Origin: an uncultured Acetatifactor sp.
Lineage (GTDB): Bacteria > Bacillota > Clostridia > Lachnospirales > Lachnospiraceae
Direction: 5' to 3'
Length of the DNA stretch: 45,058 nt
Assembly: GCA_910589035.1 (NCBI GenBank)
Contig: CAJUSI010000077.1
Coordinates: 1-45,058 of the forward strand
Shown here: positions 33,813 to 42,099 of the stretch, one piece after another
How positions within the stretch are numbered: the first letter of the stretch is position 1
Layout: each line of letters opens with the position of its first letter
Notes under the pieces: model-generated
Told to the model about the DNA's origin: nothing
Database searches by the model: none
The model's input: the letters and a program-made list of their open reading frames with translations, nothing else
Program-made: the position numbers and the translations under genes

Positions 33813-34730
33813 ATGAATCAGGAACAATTTTTCAAAAATCTGAACTGTCCTTCCGGCGCGGTTGATGTGGTATTGGATACCGACACTTACAACGAAATCG
33901 ACGATCAGTTTGCGCTGGCCTATCTCCTGTCCTGCAGCGAAAAGCTGCGGATAAAGGGAATCTGTGCGGCGCCCTTTTTCAATCACCACTCCGCTTCCCC
34001 CGGGGACGGCATGCGCAAAAGCCATGATGAAATCCTTCGGCTTCTGAAACTGGTTGAACGAGAGGATTTGAATTCCGCCGTATACAAAGGCTCCGAAACC
34101 TGGCTGCCGGATGAAACCACTCCCGTCCCTTCTCCCGCAGCTTCCTTTCTGGCGGACCTTGCCGGACGGTATACTCCGGAGCATCCCCTGTATATTATTT
34201 CCATCGGCGCCATCACCAATGTCGCCTCCGCCCTTCTGCTCAATCCCGACATGAGAGAGAATACTGTCATTGTATGGTTGGGCGGCCATGCCCTTCACAT
34301 GCCCAATACCGATGAATTTAATATGAAGCAGGATGTGGCTGCTGCCAGAATCGTATTCGGCTGCGGCGTGCCCCTGGTCCAGCTGCCCTGCAGCGGAGTG
34401 GTGGACCGCTTTGCCGTCTCCAGATATGAACTGGAGCACTGGCTGTCAGGCAAAAACGCTCTATGCGATTATCTGGTACAGCATACCGTTGAGGAAGCGG
34501 AAAGCTATGCCGCCGGGCGCCCCTGGACCAGAGTGATCTGGGATGTGACCGCGGTGGCATGGCTGATGAATGAAAGTGGACGATTTATGGCGGAGGAGCT
34601 GCGTGTCAGCCCCATCCCCGAATACGATCATCATTACGGCTTTGACAGCAGCAGGCATTTTATCAAATATGTGACGGAAATCCACAGGGACAGACTGTTT
34701 GAGGATCTTTTCGCAAGATTATCCAGGTAA
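33813..34730 (+). CDS. Inosine-uridine nucleoside hydrolase family protein
   Basis: A 305-residue hydrolase of N-ribosyl bonds, giving free base and ribose. The calcium-binding Asp cluster is in VVLDTDTYNEIDDQFAL, with NEID replacing the common GxDD spacing. LYIISIGAITNVASAL and VIWLGGHA-like strands follow. IWDVTAVAWL holds the C-terminal Asp. The start at 33813 has AAAGGAG 7 nt upstream; an earlier ATG at 33756 is not supported. A PfkB sugar kinase follows after 110 nt, so the two may salvage ribose from nucleosides. Confidence 0.88.
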   Translation: MNQEQFFKNLNCPSGAVDVVLDTDTYNEIDDQFALAYLLSCSEKLRIKGICAAPFFNHHSASPGDGMRKSHDEILRLLKLVEREDLNSAVYKGSETWLPDETTPVPSPAASFLADLAGRYTPEHPLYIISIGAITNVASALLLNPDMRENTVIVWLGGHALHMPNTDEFNMKQDVAAARIVFGCGVPLVQLPCSGVVDRFAVSRYELEHWLSGKNALCDYLVQHTVEEAESYAAGRPWTRVIWDVTAVAWLMNESGRFMAEELRVSPIPEYDHHYGFDSSRHFIKYVTEIHRDRLFEDLFARLSR

Positions 34731-34840
34731 AAGAAACATTTTATCTTTTATCCTTCAGCGACTATCACTTGAAAATAATTGTTTTTCACATTTCCATGGC
34801 AGCGAAATATCATGCCGGCTTGTCCGGATCAGGAGGAAAC

Positions 34841-35722
34841 ATGAGAATATACAATCTTGGCTCACTGAATATCGATTATGTGTATCAGGTGCCCCATTTT
34901 GTCCGTCCCGGCGAGACACTGTCCTCGCGGGAAATGAATATCTTCCCCGGCGGGAAAGGCCTGAACCAGTCTGCAGCCCTGGGAAAGGCCGGAGCGGAGG
35001 TTATACACGGCGGCCTGCTGAACGAAAATGACGGCTGGCTCATTGAAGTGCTCCGGGACGCCCATGTAGACACTTCCCGCATCAGAACTCTGCACCAGCC
35101 CACAGGACATGCCATTATCCAGGTGGAGGAGGGCGGCCAGAACTGCATTCTGCTCTACCCAGGCGCCAATCACCTCTTTACACCTGAATATGCGGAAAAG
35201 CTTCTGGAAGATGCCTGCCCCGGAGATATCCTGCTTCTGCAGAATGAGATTAACTGCCTGGATTTCATCTTCGAGATCGCGCATGCCAAAGGAATGCAGC
35301 TGGTCTTCAATCCTTCTCCCTTCTGCAAAAGCCTTATGGAACTGCCCCTATCCTATGTCAATTGGTGGATTTTAAACGAAGTGGAAGGCGCTGAGCTCAC
35401 AGGTCTGCAGGAGCCCGACGGAATTTCGGATGCCATGATGGAAACATTCCCTGAAAGCAATCTTGTACTCACCCTGGGAAGAAACGGTTCCTGCTTTCGA
35501 AACAGCGCCCTGCGCCTGCATGTGCCTGCCGTACCCACAGAAGCCGTGGATACCACCGCCGCAGGAGATACCTTTACCGGTTACTTCCTGGCCATGATTG
35601 CCCGGGGCGCAGAGGTACAGACAGCACTTCAGCGGGCCTCCCTGGCCGCCTCCATCGCAGTATCCCGCCGGGGAGCGGCCTGCTCCATCCCCTGGAGCCA
35701 TGAGGTGCCCGCAGCGCCCTGA
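34841..35722 (+). CDS. PfkB family sugar kinase (ribokinase-like)
   Basis: A 293-residue kinase. The N-terminal LGSLNIDYVYQVPHF and IFPGGKGLNQSAALGKAGA (PfkB signature 1) bind the sugar. NPSPF and WWILNEVEGAEL are ribokinase landmarks. Signature 2 is present as VDTTAAGDTFTGYF with the catalytic Asp. AGGAGG lies 4 nt before the ATG at 34841. Ribose is the likely substrate given the preceding nucleoside hydrolase gene; other pentoses are possible. Confidence 0.9.
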   Translation: MRIYNLGSLNIDYVYQVPHFVRPGETLSSREMNIFPGGKGLNQSAALGKAGAEVIHGGLLNENDGWLIEVLRDAHVDTSRIRTLHQPTGHAIIQVEEGGQNCILLYPGANHLFTPEYAEKLLEDACPGDILLLQNEINCLDFIFEIAHAKGMQLVFNPSPFCKSLMELPLSYVNWWILNEVEGAELTGLQEPDGISDAMMETFPESNLVLTLGRNGSCFRNSALRLHVPAVPTEAVDTTAAGDTFTGYFLAMIARGAEVQTALQRASLAASIAVSRRGAACSIPWSHEVPAAP

Positions 35723-35923
35723 CAGGGACAGGCCGTGTGTTACAGCATATCTTATACGAGGGCCGCCGTTTTCCAACAGCCCCTTCCATGTCAGTCCTAT
35801 AGGCGGCAAGACCACCGGAATCTGTCCTGTCCAAGGCAGAAGTATAGCCGGCGGTCTTAAAGCCGCTGTCACGGCAGCAGGTGTTGCGTTTTGTCCGGGT
35901 CGGAGCTTCCGCTGTTATGATTG

Positions 35924-36901
35924 TCATTTCACCCAGTTTTCAAGCCGGAATCCCGGATCCAGCTGCGCCGCAATCCGCTCCGCCAGCTCCCTGCTGTCCG
36001 AACTTCCTCTGCGGTGCAGCAATGTGCGCTGCTCCAGCTCAGGACAATGCGGCACAGGATTCTGTTCCAACCCAAGCTGTTGTTCCAACCCAAGCTGTTG
36101 TTCCAACCCAAGCTGTTGTTCCAACCCAAGCTGTTGTTCCAACCCAAGCTGTTGTTCCAACAGCTGGATAATCTGAATCAGCGGGTTCAGCGTATATCCA
36201 AAGTCCCGGATCAGATGGACCAGCACCTGGCGCAGCCGGGAGTAGGAAATCACTTCCGGGACGATGGAATCCACCACATAGGGGTATTCCTCCCGGAGAT
36301 TTTCCACCATATAATAGATGCACTGGTTATTCAGCACCTGGTCCAGATATCTGAAAATCGTTTCCTTCAGTTTCCCCAGCATATAGACCACCCCATCCGG
36401 ATATACGTCTTCCCGGCTCTCTCTGTATACGGAGACACCGTTGATGCAGATTTCAAACTGTGAAGGTTCCATATTGGATTGATCCTTCATTCGGATAGGA
36501 GGAAGAACTATACCCCAATGCCTGGCCGCCTGCCGGCGCAGTTCCATCATATGGGGAAATTCCTGCTTTGTCTCCTCCATAAAAAGAGGAACCAGCTTCA
36601 TGTCAAACTGCAGAGTAATCACCTCAGGCAGCAAAAATCGGTTGATTTCCTGCTTCCGAAACACATTTTCCTGGTTGGGCAGGTTGCGCTTCCCGGGCTC
36701 GTGCTGCAGCAGATAGTCCAGGGAGCAGTCCAGTACCTCCGCGATACCGTTTAAGATAGCTATGTCAGGATAGCTGTTGCCCCTCTCATATTTGGATACT
36801 GCCTGTTCCGTGACCCCCAGAAATCCTGCCAGCTGCTTTTGCGTATAGCCCCGCTCCTGGCGGATTGCCTTTAAACGGGTTCCAAATCCATCTAATGCCA
36901 T
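35924..36901 (-). CDS. XRE-family HTH regulator fused to an FlhA/FHIPEP-like cytoplasmic domain
   Basis: A 325-residue protein with an unusual layout. Residues 5-65 are a classical XRE helix-turn-helix (RLKAIRQERGYTQKQLAGFL, AVSKYERGNSYPDI, LDCSLDYLL). Residues about 92-162 resemble the first cytoplasmic subdomain of FlhA, the flagellar type III export gate: ITLQFDMKLVPLF, LRRQAARHWGIVLPPIRMKD, PSQFEICINGVSV. Residues about 175-247 resemble a later FlhA part: VENLREEYPYVVDSIVPE then RLRQVLVHLIRDF. The FlhA subdomain between them is missing, and there is no membrane part. Residues 248-277 are five LEQQLG units. The ATG at 36901 has GGAGG 7 nt upstream. It is convergent with the PfkB gene. No flagellar genes are in the window, so its signal and targets are unknown. 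Confidence 0.85.
   Translation of the reverse strand: MALDGFGTRLKAIRQERGYTQKQLAGFLGVTEQAVSKYERGNSYPDIAILNGIAEVLDCSLDYLLQHEPGKRNLPNQENVFRKQEINRFLLPEVITLQFDMKLVPLFMEETKQEFPHMMELRRQAARHWGIVLPPIRMKDQSNMEPSQFEICINGVSVYRESREDVYPDGVVYMLGKLKETIFRYLDQVLNNQCIYYMVENLREEYPYVVDSIVPEVISYSRLRQVLVHLIRDFGYTLNPLIQIIQLLEQQLGLEQQLGLEQQLGLEQQLGLEQQLGLEQNPVPHCPELEQRTLLHRRGSSDSRELAERIAAQLDPGFRLENWVK
36067..36156. repeat. Five identical 18-bp tandem repeats inside the HTH-FHIPEP gene
   Basis: The plus-strand unit CCAACCCAAGCTGTTGTT occurs five times without a mismatch (36067-36156). On the coding strand each unit encodes six residues (LEQQLG in register), so copy-number change keeps the frame. Identical units suggest recent expansion. 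Confidence 0.95.
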
Positions 36902-36989
36902 AATCGTACCTCCTGTTTTGTTCTGAGAATATTTCCGAGACTGTTTCGAACTTCCCGTCTCCCAGATACATTTTTTATCTGATGCTCTT

Positions 36990-37018
36990 ATTGTAATGGA
37001 TTTGGATTTGAAAAACAA
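36990..37018 (-). promoter_or_regulatory. Promoter of the HTH-FHIPEP gene
   Basis: On the minus strand TTGTTT (37018-37013) and TACAAT (36995-36990) are 17 bp apart, giving a leader of about 80 nt before the ATG at 36901. The rest of the gap, 37019-37267, holds no gene that I can support. Confidence 0.5.
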
Positions 37019-37267
37019 CCAACTGTATGTGCCCGTTTTTCATCAACCATGGGTTGTGTTATGTATTTTAACTTCCCGCCCCGGAGAAACCGGACGTGTA
37101 TCCCGTATCAGAACCGCGCTCTTTCCGCTGCTCCTGATAATGATCTCACCCACCGGAGGCTCCGGCTTTTCTGCCGACTTTCCACCCTGCCGCACAGCTC
37201 CTGTATGTCCGGATCTGTATCGCTCAGCTCTGCCCTGTCTGTACAAAGTAAGCCTGTTGCGGTAAAA

Positions 37268-37690
37268 TTACAGCATAAACCAGGCCGTGATACTGTTGCC
37301 TCCGGGACGTCTGCAAAACCCCAGTGACTCAAACAAGGCAATCGCAGCAGTGTTATCCGTCTCTGTCAGAACCATCATCCCCTTCGGCCTGTTAAGCTCA
37401 ATGGCCCTGGCGAGCATTGCTTTCCCGTATCCCCTTCCGCGGTATTCTTCCTGCACGAAGATATCATACGGTTCATTTTCGTCATATTTGTATGTTATGT
37501 CGAGGTAGCCCACCGCCTCATCGTTTTCAATCGCAAGAAGGATGCGGAACCTGTCCCCGGCCTCGATCACCTTATCCGCCGTCCAGTATCCATCATCCGA
37601 GTGCATCGAAATGTATTGCTTCCGGTATTTGGGGCTGTACGGCTCAATCTGATGGCAGCTCTCATGGCATATGTCTCTTTCCAGCACCAT
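37268..37690 (-). CDS. GNAT acetyltransferase, probably 5'-truncated
   Basis: A 140-residue ORF with the acetyl-CoA site EEYRGRGYGKAMLARAIEL (motif A, R/Q-x-x-G-x-G) and VLTETDNTAAIALFESLGF (motif B), typical of GNAT N-acetyltransferases. The first 60 residues (IEPYSPKYRKQYI, DGYWTADKVI) look like the middle of a longer family member. The reading frame stays open upstream past the Met at 37690 until DNA shared with Rpn-type sequences begins near 37712. No ribosome binding site precedes the Met. I infer that the 5' end was lost when an rpn tail joined here. Activity of the remainder is doubtful but possible. Confidence 0.7.
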   Translation of the reverse strand: MVLERDICHESCHQIEPYSPKYRKQYISMHSDDGYWTADKVIEAGDRFRILLAIENDEAVGYLDITYKYDENEPYDIFVQEEYRGRGYGKAMLARAIELNRPKGMMVLTETDNTAAIALFESLGFCRRPGGNSITAWFML

Positions 37691-37711
37691 TTTCTGCTGT
37701 TCGGCATCAAA

Positions 37712-37938
37712 TTCAGGAGAATCTGTATCAACTCTGCCAGGCGGGTTTTTCCCTTGTTTTCTCCTCTGGCTTCTCCTATTGTGATACCTCTGGCCTCTCC
37801 CCTTGCCTCCAGCATATCAATATACTCGCACATGGCAATCTCCTTTCCCTCTCCCTGCTTTTCCGTGATTTCCTCCGCCAGTTCCGTGAACCGGGTATCT
37901 CCCGTAAGCGCTTCCATCATTTCACACAATGCTTCCAT
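37712..37938 (-). pseudogene. Rpn-type C-terminal fragment
   Basis: From ATG 37938 the frame reads MEALCEMMEALTGDTRF, then MCEYIDMLEARGEARG with repeated GEARG words and RLAELIQILL. Such GEARG-rich tails occur at the end of Rpn/PD-(D/E)XK 'transposase' proteins. After about 37712 the frame continues into the GNAT DNA in the wrong phase and stops at 37567. The catalytic part is absent. The stretch encoding RLAELIQILL matches 43898-43930 at about 30 of 33 bases. Confidence 0.65.
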
Positions 37939-37943
37939 ATGAA

Positions 37944-38245
37944 CTATTTTCTGGTCTTTGCGGCATTCAAAGCTGCCCTATTCAGATAATCCACCACAGA
38001 CCCCATATCACGGAAGAAGGGCATTCCGGTGGTAAACCTTTTCCGAACATCCGCGGACAGATTGTCATTGATTTCAGCAATACTCTTTGATCCCATGTTG
38101 CGGATTTTTCCAGATTTTCAATGTTCTCAATAAGCAAATAAAGCGTGTTAATTTTAGCGCGCATCAAACAATTGTACGTTCTTGTAGAAAAGTTCAGCGC
38201 AGAAATCGGAATCTTGCAGTATTCTTCTCTATTCTTAATGTACAT
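37944..38245 (-). pseudogene. RNA polymerase alpha C-terminal-domain-like gene, frameshifted
   Basis: The first frame (38245 down to about 38110) reads PISALNFSTRTYNCLMRAKI and NTLYLLIENIENLEK, matching the alpha-CTD pattern of helix-hairpin-helix DNA-binding domains. If one A is restored in the five-base run at 38105-38109, the frame continues KIRNMGSKSIAEINDNL, exactly the expected alpha-CTD second half. It then reads on to a TAG at 37944. Without it the ORF runs into unrelated residues to 37982. So this is a free-standing alpha-CTD protein of about 100 residues inactivated by a 1-bp deletion, or a sequencing error in a homopolymer. No ribosome binding site is seen before the ATG. Confidence 0.75.
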
Positions 38246-38281
38246 TGAACTAATTCTATTCCCGCTAATAAGAAAGATGCC

Positions 38282-39247
38282 TTAAGAAACGCTTCCATCA
38301 ATCCCAATCCATCCTTTTACTGTTTCCACAGCATAACCAACCGCCTGTGCTATCTTTTCAATATCAAGTCCCATTCTATATAAATTTCCAGCTACTTCCT
38401 GAGCTTTTTTCTGCTCAGACTCTTTCCTCATTTCCTGAATCACCTGACACACATTAACCACCTCTTCACTTTCTTCATATTTTATTCCTGCATTCGTAAT
38501 TGCTTCAATCACATCTGCCGCCCTACGCTCCACTTCACTAAAACGCTTTGCATTGGTTTCCAATATCCTGCTTAAATTCTCACTATCTTTTGAATATTTG
38601 ATGAAAAGCATCACCTCTCGCAGGCTGGACTGGAATTTCATGATTTCCTCATCAGACATCTGCGCTGGTGCAATCAATCGCACATGATAATTGTCCATAC
38701 AGGCAAGCACATCTGGTTCTTGCACATCCATCATATCAAACAGGCTTAACGGTCCACACCATTCTTCTGAACCAAAATATATTGTCACCGTAATGGATGG
38801 TATTAGTCTGCCTTCCACCCAAAAACCACTTAAGAATTCATCTGAGTCTGGTATTTTCCTATCTTCTTTAGCAGAAGTTTCGCCTTGCTCCTTTTTCCGC
38901 TTCATTTCCCTCCGATGTGACTTTGCTGCCTCTTCCACCTGCCCTGCATATTCCAGTGCATCATAGAGATTGTTCTTCACAGCCATAGCATAATGAATTT
39001 TCGTCTGGTTCTCCGCTCCGTAAAGAGCGTATTCCATCTTCCCATCTGTCATTGCTGCATACAGTTTTTGCACATCACGGAATTTCTGGACTGGAACCAC
39101 AGCGCCATCTACACCATATGGCAGTGCAATTTTAGTGGAATCCCGCTCCGTAAGTCGCTCTGGCAGAATCACCTGCCGCCCGCCGTAAATATAGTAGGAA
39201 CCACCCCACAGCAAGCTAAAAGTATCCTTTGGACACTTCGGTATCAA
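38282..39247 (-). pseudogene. Rpn family nuclease/'transposase', 5'-truncated
   Basis: A 321-codon frame opening at a TTG without a ribosome binding site. From residue 19 it follows the Rpn-type pattern: YIYGGRQVILPERL, VQKFRDVQKLYAAMTDG, YALYGAENQTKIHYAMAVKN (with the E-x-Q core), then LIPSITVTIYFGSEEWCGP and LREVMLFIKYSKD. A tail with IAQAVGYAVETVKGWI follows. The usual first 40-50 residues, including FADVFN-type sequence and the first acidic residue, are missing. The new 5' end lies 44 bp from the stop of the upstream ABC permease gene. It could be translated by read-through but is probably inactive. Its family branch differs from the gene at 2360. Confidence 0.7.
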
Positions 39248-39290
39248 ACCCGGGTAAGAATAAACCGGGAGATTTCGCAGTACGGAGCCT

Positions 39291-40139
39291 TCAGGACCCG
39301 CTGGATTTATAATGTCTTACGCCGAATTTCCACAAAAGCAGCGCCGGCAGCAGGAAAGCGCAGGCAAACAGAGGCAGGAAGATCAATATCTTCTCCGTCC
39401 GGCGTCCCAGCAGGTACAGGAGCGGGTAATACTGTACCAGGGCATAGGGGATGACAAAGGTGGAAAAGAGCAGGAGCTTCTCCCCGTAGATTCCCACAGG
39501 GTACTTCCCGTACTCTCTGGCGCCGTCCGTAAATACATTCATGAACTCCAGGCCATCCAGGGTGAAGAAGCACAGGGCGGCGTAAATCAGGAACAATCCG
39601 GTAAAAACCGCGGTTCCGCCGATGAGCATGAAAAGAACGGTCATAACTTTGGAGAAATTCCAGCTGACTTCACTTTTCGCAATTCCGTATCCGAACATCA
39701 CAACAGCCTGGAGCATCCTTCCGATCCGGGTCAGTTCGAATTTGCTCCCCAGCACCTGCAGGATTTCGTTGCGGGGCCGCACCAGGATCCTGTCAAACTC
39801 CGCCTTCCTCACCATGCCGGAGAAAGCGTCGAATCCCCTGGCGAACATTTCCGCCAGGGAAAATTCCAGCAGCATGACGGAAAAGCACAGCAGCACCTCG
39901 CTGTAGGTAAAGCCCTCCACTGCGTGAAATCTGTCAAACATAAAGAAAATGCCCAGGAACACGGTGAAGGAGACCAGGAACTGTCCCACGGCGGTGAGAA
40001 AAAAGGACATTTTATACTGCATGGCGGATCGGACATTTATGGAGACATAATGCATGTACAGGCGAATTGATTTTTGTATCGATATTGGTTTTGATCTTCG
40101 TATTGATTTCCTCGATAATTTATGTGCTGATTCCCGCAT
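39291..40139 (-). CDS. ABC-2 family transporter permease (DUF990-like), second permease
   Basis: A 282-residue membrane protein with about six hydrophobic segments (for example FFLTAVGQFLVSFTVFLGIF and VMTVLFMLIGGTAVFTGLFL). RILVRPRNEILQVLGS is a cytoplasmic landmark of the ABC-2 family permeases that pair with a sister permease. Residues 1-28 are a Ser/Lys/Ile/Arg-rich extension (SRKSIRRSKPISIQKSIR) that looks like repeat DNA read as protein; the family domain starts near RLYMHYVSINVR. GGAGG is 5 nt before the ATG at 40139, so the extension is probably translated. Last gene of the exporter operon. Confidence 0.88.
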   Translation of the reverse strand: MRESAHKLSRKSIRRSKPISIQKSIRLYMHYVSINVRSAMQYKMSFFLTAVGQFLVSFTVFLGIFFMFDRFHAVEGFTYSEVLLCFSVMLLEFSLAEMFARGFDAFSGMVRKAEFDRILVRPRNEILQVLGSKFELTRIGRMLQAVVMFGYGIAKSEVSWNFSKVMTVLFMLIGGTAVFTGLFLIYAALCFFTLDGLEFMNVFTDGAREYGKYPVGIYGEKLLLFSTFVIPYALVQYYPLLYLLGRRTEKILIFLPLFACAFLLPALLLWKFGVRHYKSSGS

Positions 40140-40281
40140 GGATTCCTCCCATAACTTCTGTTTTTATTCTGTTTTTTCTGTACCGATTCCGGTATTTTTC
40201 CCTGATAATTCCTCTTCTGATTTTTGCAGTAATTCTCATGTATAGTTTTATGATGTTCTGTCATCCGTATTGAGTTCCTCG
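40097..40281. repeat. Low-complexity spacer between the two permease genes
   Basis: The 192-bp gap is purine-rich on the coding strand and has words repeated into the next gene's 5' end: TTCGTATTGATTTCCTCG (40097-40114) and TCCGTATTGAGTTCCTCG (40264-40281) agree at 16 of 18 bases. No gene seen in the gap. Confidence 0.5.
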
Positions 40282-40331
40282 TTGATTTCCGTGATGATTT
40301 CTTTACTGCTTCCTGTATTTTCCCTATTTCT

Positions 40332-41135
40332 TTACCCTCCCTGCACCGTAACGCGCCTCTCCGCCAGCCGGCATAAGAGCTTTCCCGCAGCCGTCACCGC
40401 CCCCAGCCAGAACACCTGGAGAATCACCGCTTTCCTCATTTCTCCCCCGCTCATGCTTCCGCTGTAGACCCGCAGCGCCACATTCTGCATGGAGGCGAAG
40501 GGCAGCAGTTCCATGACCGCCCGTATATTTTCCGGGAAAAAGGGCAGAGGAATGACCGCTCCCGAGAAAAACTCCACAGTGGAGACGAAGAAAATCCGCA
40601 GTCCCTGAGGGGATACGGTAAAAAAGGTGAGTACATAAATCAGCATGTTAAAGGACACGGTCACCGCCAGTCCCAGCGCCAGAGTGATCAGAAAGAGTGC
40701 AAAATGTCCCATACTCGCCGGGGCATTCATCCCGTAGGGCCGGGGCGCCAGGACAGCCACAATCAGAATGGGAAAGCACCGCAGAACCGCTCTCGAAACG
40801 CGGTTTGCGCAGCTTCTGGCGTACCACACATTATAGATGCTGACAGGCCTGCACAGCTCATAGGCAATATTTCCGTCCACAATGGAATCAAAGATTTCGT
40901 TTTCCATCATCCATACCGCCGACAGGGCCAGAAAGGCCTGCTGCAGCCAGATATAGGAAGCCGTGGCGGAAAAGCTCATGGGAAAGGCCGCCGGGTCCGT
41001 CCGGTAAAAGGCATGAAATACCATGATTTCCATAAAACCCCACACGAACTGCGTCACCATACCTGCCAGCGCGGCCGCCCTGTACTGCAGTCCCATGACA
41101 AATCGTAACCGAAAGAAGGAGAGATATTTTTTCAT
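40332..41135 (-). CDS. ABC-2 family transporter permease (DUF990-like), first permease
   Basis: A 267-residue membrane protein starting MKKYLSFFRLRFVMGLQYRAA, a typical start for this permease family. DSIVDGNIAYELCRPVSIY is the conserved loop and VEFFSGAVIPLPFFP a landmark near residue 190. About six membrane segments. GAGGAGG lies upstream of the ATG. It follows the ATPase gene after 14 nt. ABC-2 permease pairs export substrates such as drugs, polysaccharides or peptides; the cargo here is unknown. Confidence 0.9.
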   Translation of the reverse strand: MKKYLSFFRLRFVMGLQYRAAALAGMVTQFVWGFMEIMVFHAFYRTDPAAFPMSFSATASYIWLQQAFLALSAVWMMENEIFDSIVDGNIAYELCRPVSIYNVWYARSCANRVSRAVLRCFPILIVAVLAPRPYGMNAPASMGHFALFLITLALGLAVTVSFNMLIYVLTFFTVSPQGLRIFFVSTVEFFSGAVIPLPFFPENIRAVMELLPFASMQNVALRVYSGSMSGGEMRKAVILQVFWLGAVTAAGKLLCRLAERRVTVQGG

Positions 41136-41149
41136 ATGCAGTCCCCTCC

Positions 41150-41938
41150 TCAGATGTCATAGGAGCGGTAGAGTTCCGCCACGGTCTCATCAATGCTGTC
41201 CCCGCCCTTTTTGATGTCCTCCAGGGTGCCGTCCATGAGAATTTTTCCTCTGCCGATGAGGAGAATCCTGCTGGCCAGAGCCTCGATGTCCTGCATGTCA
41301 TGGGTGGTGAGGATCACTGTGGTCTTGTGCGTCTGATTCTGCCTGAGGATGAAATCCCGTACCGCCAGCTTGGACACGGCGTCCAGGCCGATGGTGGGCT
41401 CGTCCAGAAACAGGATACGGGGCCGGTGCAGCAGGGAGGCCGCAATCTCGCAGCGCATCCTTTGGCCCAGGGAGAGCTGCCTGGCCGGGGAGCGAAGCAA
41501 TTCCCCCAGATTCAGCAATTCCGTCAGTTCCTCCAGACTCTCTTTATAATCGGTTTCGGAAATAGAGTAGATATCCTTCAGCAATTCGAAGGAATCTATG
41601 ACGGGAACATCCCACCACAGCTGGGAGCGCTGCCCAAAGACTACGCCAATCCTGCTCACATGCCGGATGCGGTTCTTATGGGGAATCCTTCCGTCCACAA
41701 GGACCGTGCCGCTGTCCGGTGTCAATATTCCGCTGAGAATTTTGATGGTGGAGCTTTTCCCCGCTCCGTTGGGGCCGATATAGCCCACCATTTCTCCGTC
41801 CCCAATGGTAAAGCTCACATCGTTCAATGCCTGAATCACTTCGTATTCCCGGCGAAAAAGCGCTTTGCAGGCCTCGCCGAAGCCCGCGTTTCTCTTTGCA
41901 ATCCTGTACGATTTGCATACATGTTCCATCGTAATCAT
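41150..41938 (-). CDS. ABC transporter ATP-binding protein (exporter)
   Basis: A 262-residue ATPase. Walker A GPNGAGKSSTIK, a Q-loop region FGQRSQLWWDVP, the signature LSLGQRMRCEIAASLL, Walker B ILFLDEPTIGLD and the switch His in TTHDMQDIEALA are all present. An N-terminal insertion (RNAGFGEACKALFRREYE) between strand 1 and Walker A is typical of the DUF990-partner ATPases. First gene of the three-gene exporter operon, about 155 nt after a predicted promoter. Confidence 0.93.
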   Translation of the reverse strand: MITMEHVCKSYRIAKRNAGFGEACKALFRREYEVIQALNDVSFTIGDGEMVGYIGPNGAGKSSTIKILSGILTPDSGTVLVDGRIPHKNRIRHVSRIGVVFGQRSQLWWDVPVIDSFELLKDIYSISETDYKESLEELTELLNLGELLRSPARQLSLGQRMRCEIAASLLHRPRILFLDEPTIGLDAVSKLAVRDFILRQNQTHKTTVILTTHDMQDIEALASRILLIGRGKILMDGTLEDIKKGGDSIDETVAELYRSYDI

Positions 41939-42099
41939 TCCTGCTTCCTCCTGGTAGTTATACTGTGCAATGGTTACATAGCGTCATATCTTGCCAAGTC
42001 GGTCTGGTTCTGTCGGTTCGGGCCGGCAGATACCGAAGGTAAGGCCTCTTCTGCGACAATTCCTGAAATATTCAGTTGAATCTCCCGCGAGGGAATTTT

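Noticed and set aside
36067..36156. 18-bp repeats considered as a CRISPR array or origin iterons
   Set aside because: They have no spacers and lie inside a coding frame, giving in-frame LEQQLG units.
37043..37246. 67-codon minus-strand frame ending EVKIHNTTHG between the GNAT and HTH-FHIPEP genes
   Set aside because: No ribosome binding site and no recognised family. It may be a gene remnant, but the evidence is too weak to list it.
38282..39247. Annotating the 5'-truncated Rpn frame as an intact gene
   Set aside because: The frame opens at a TTG without a ribosome binding site next to the permease stop and lacks the usual N-terminal 40-50 residues, so a truncated gene is the safer call.
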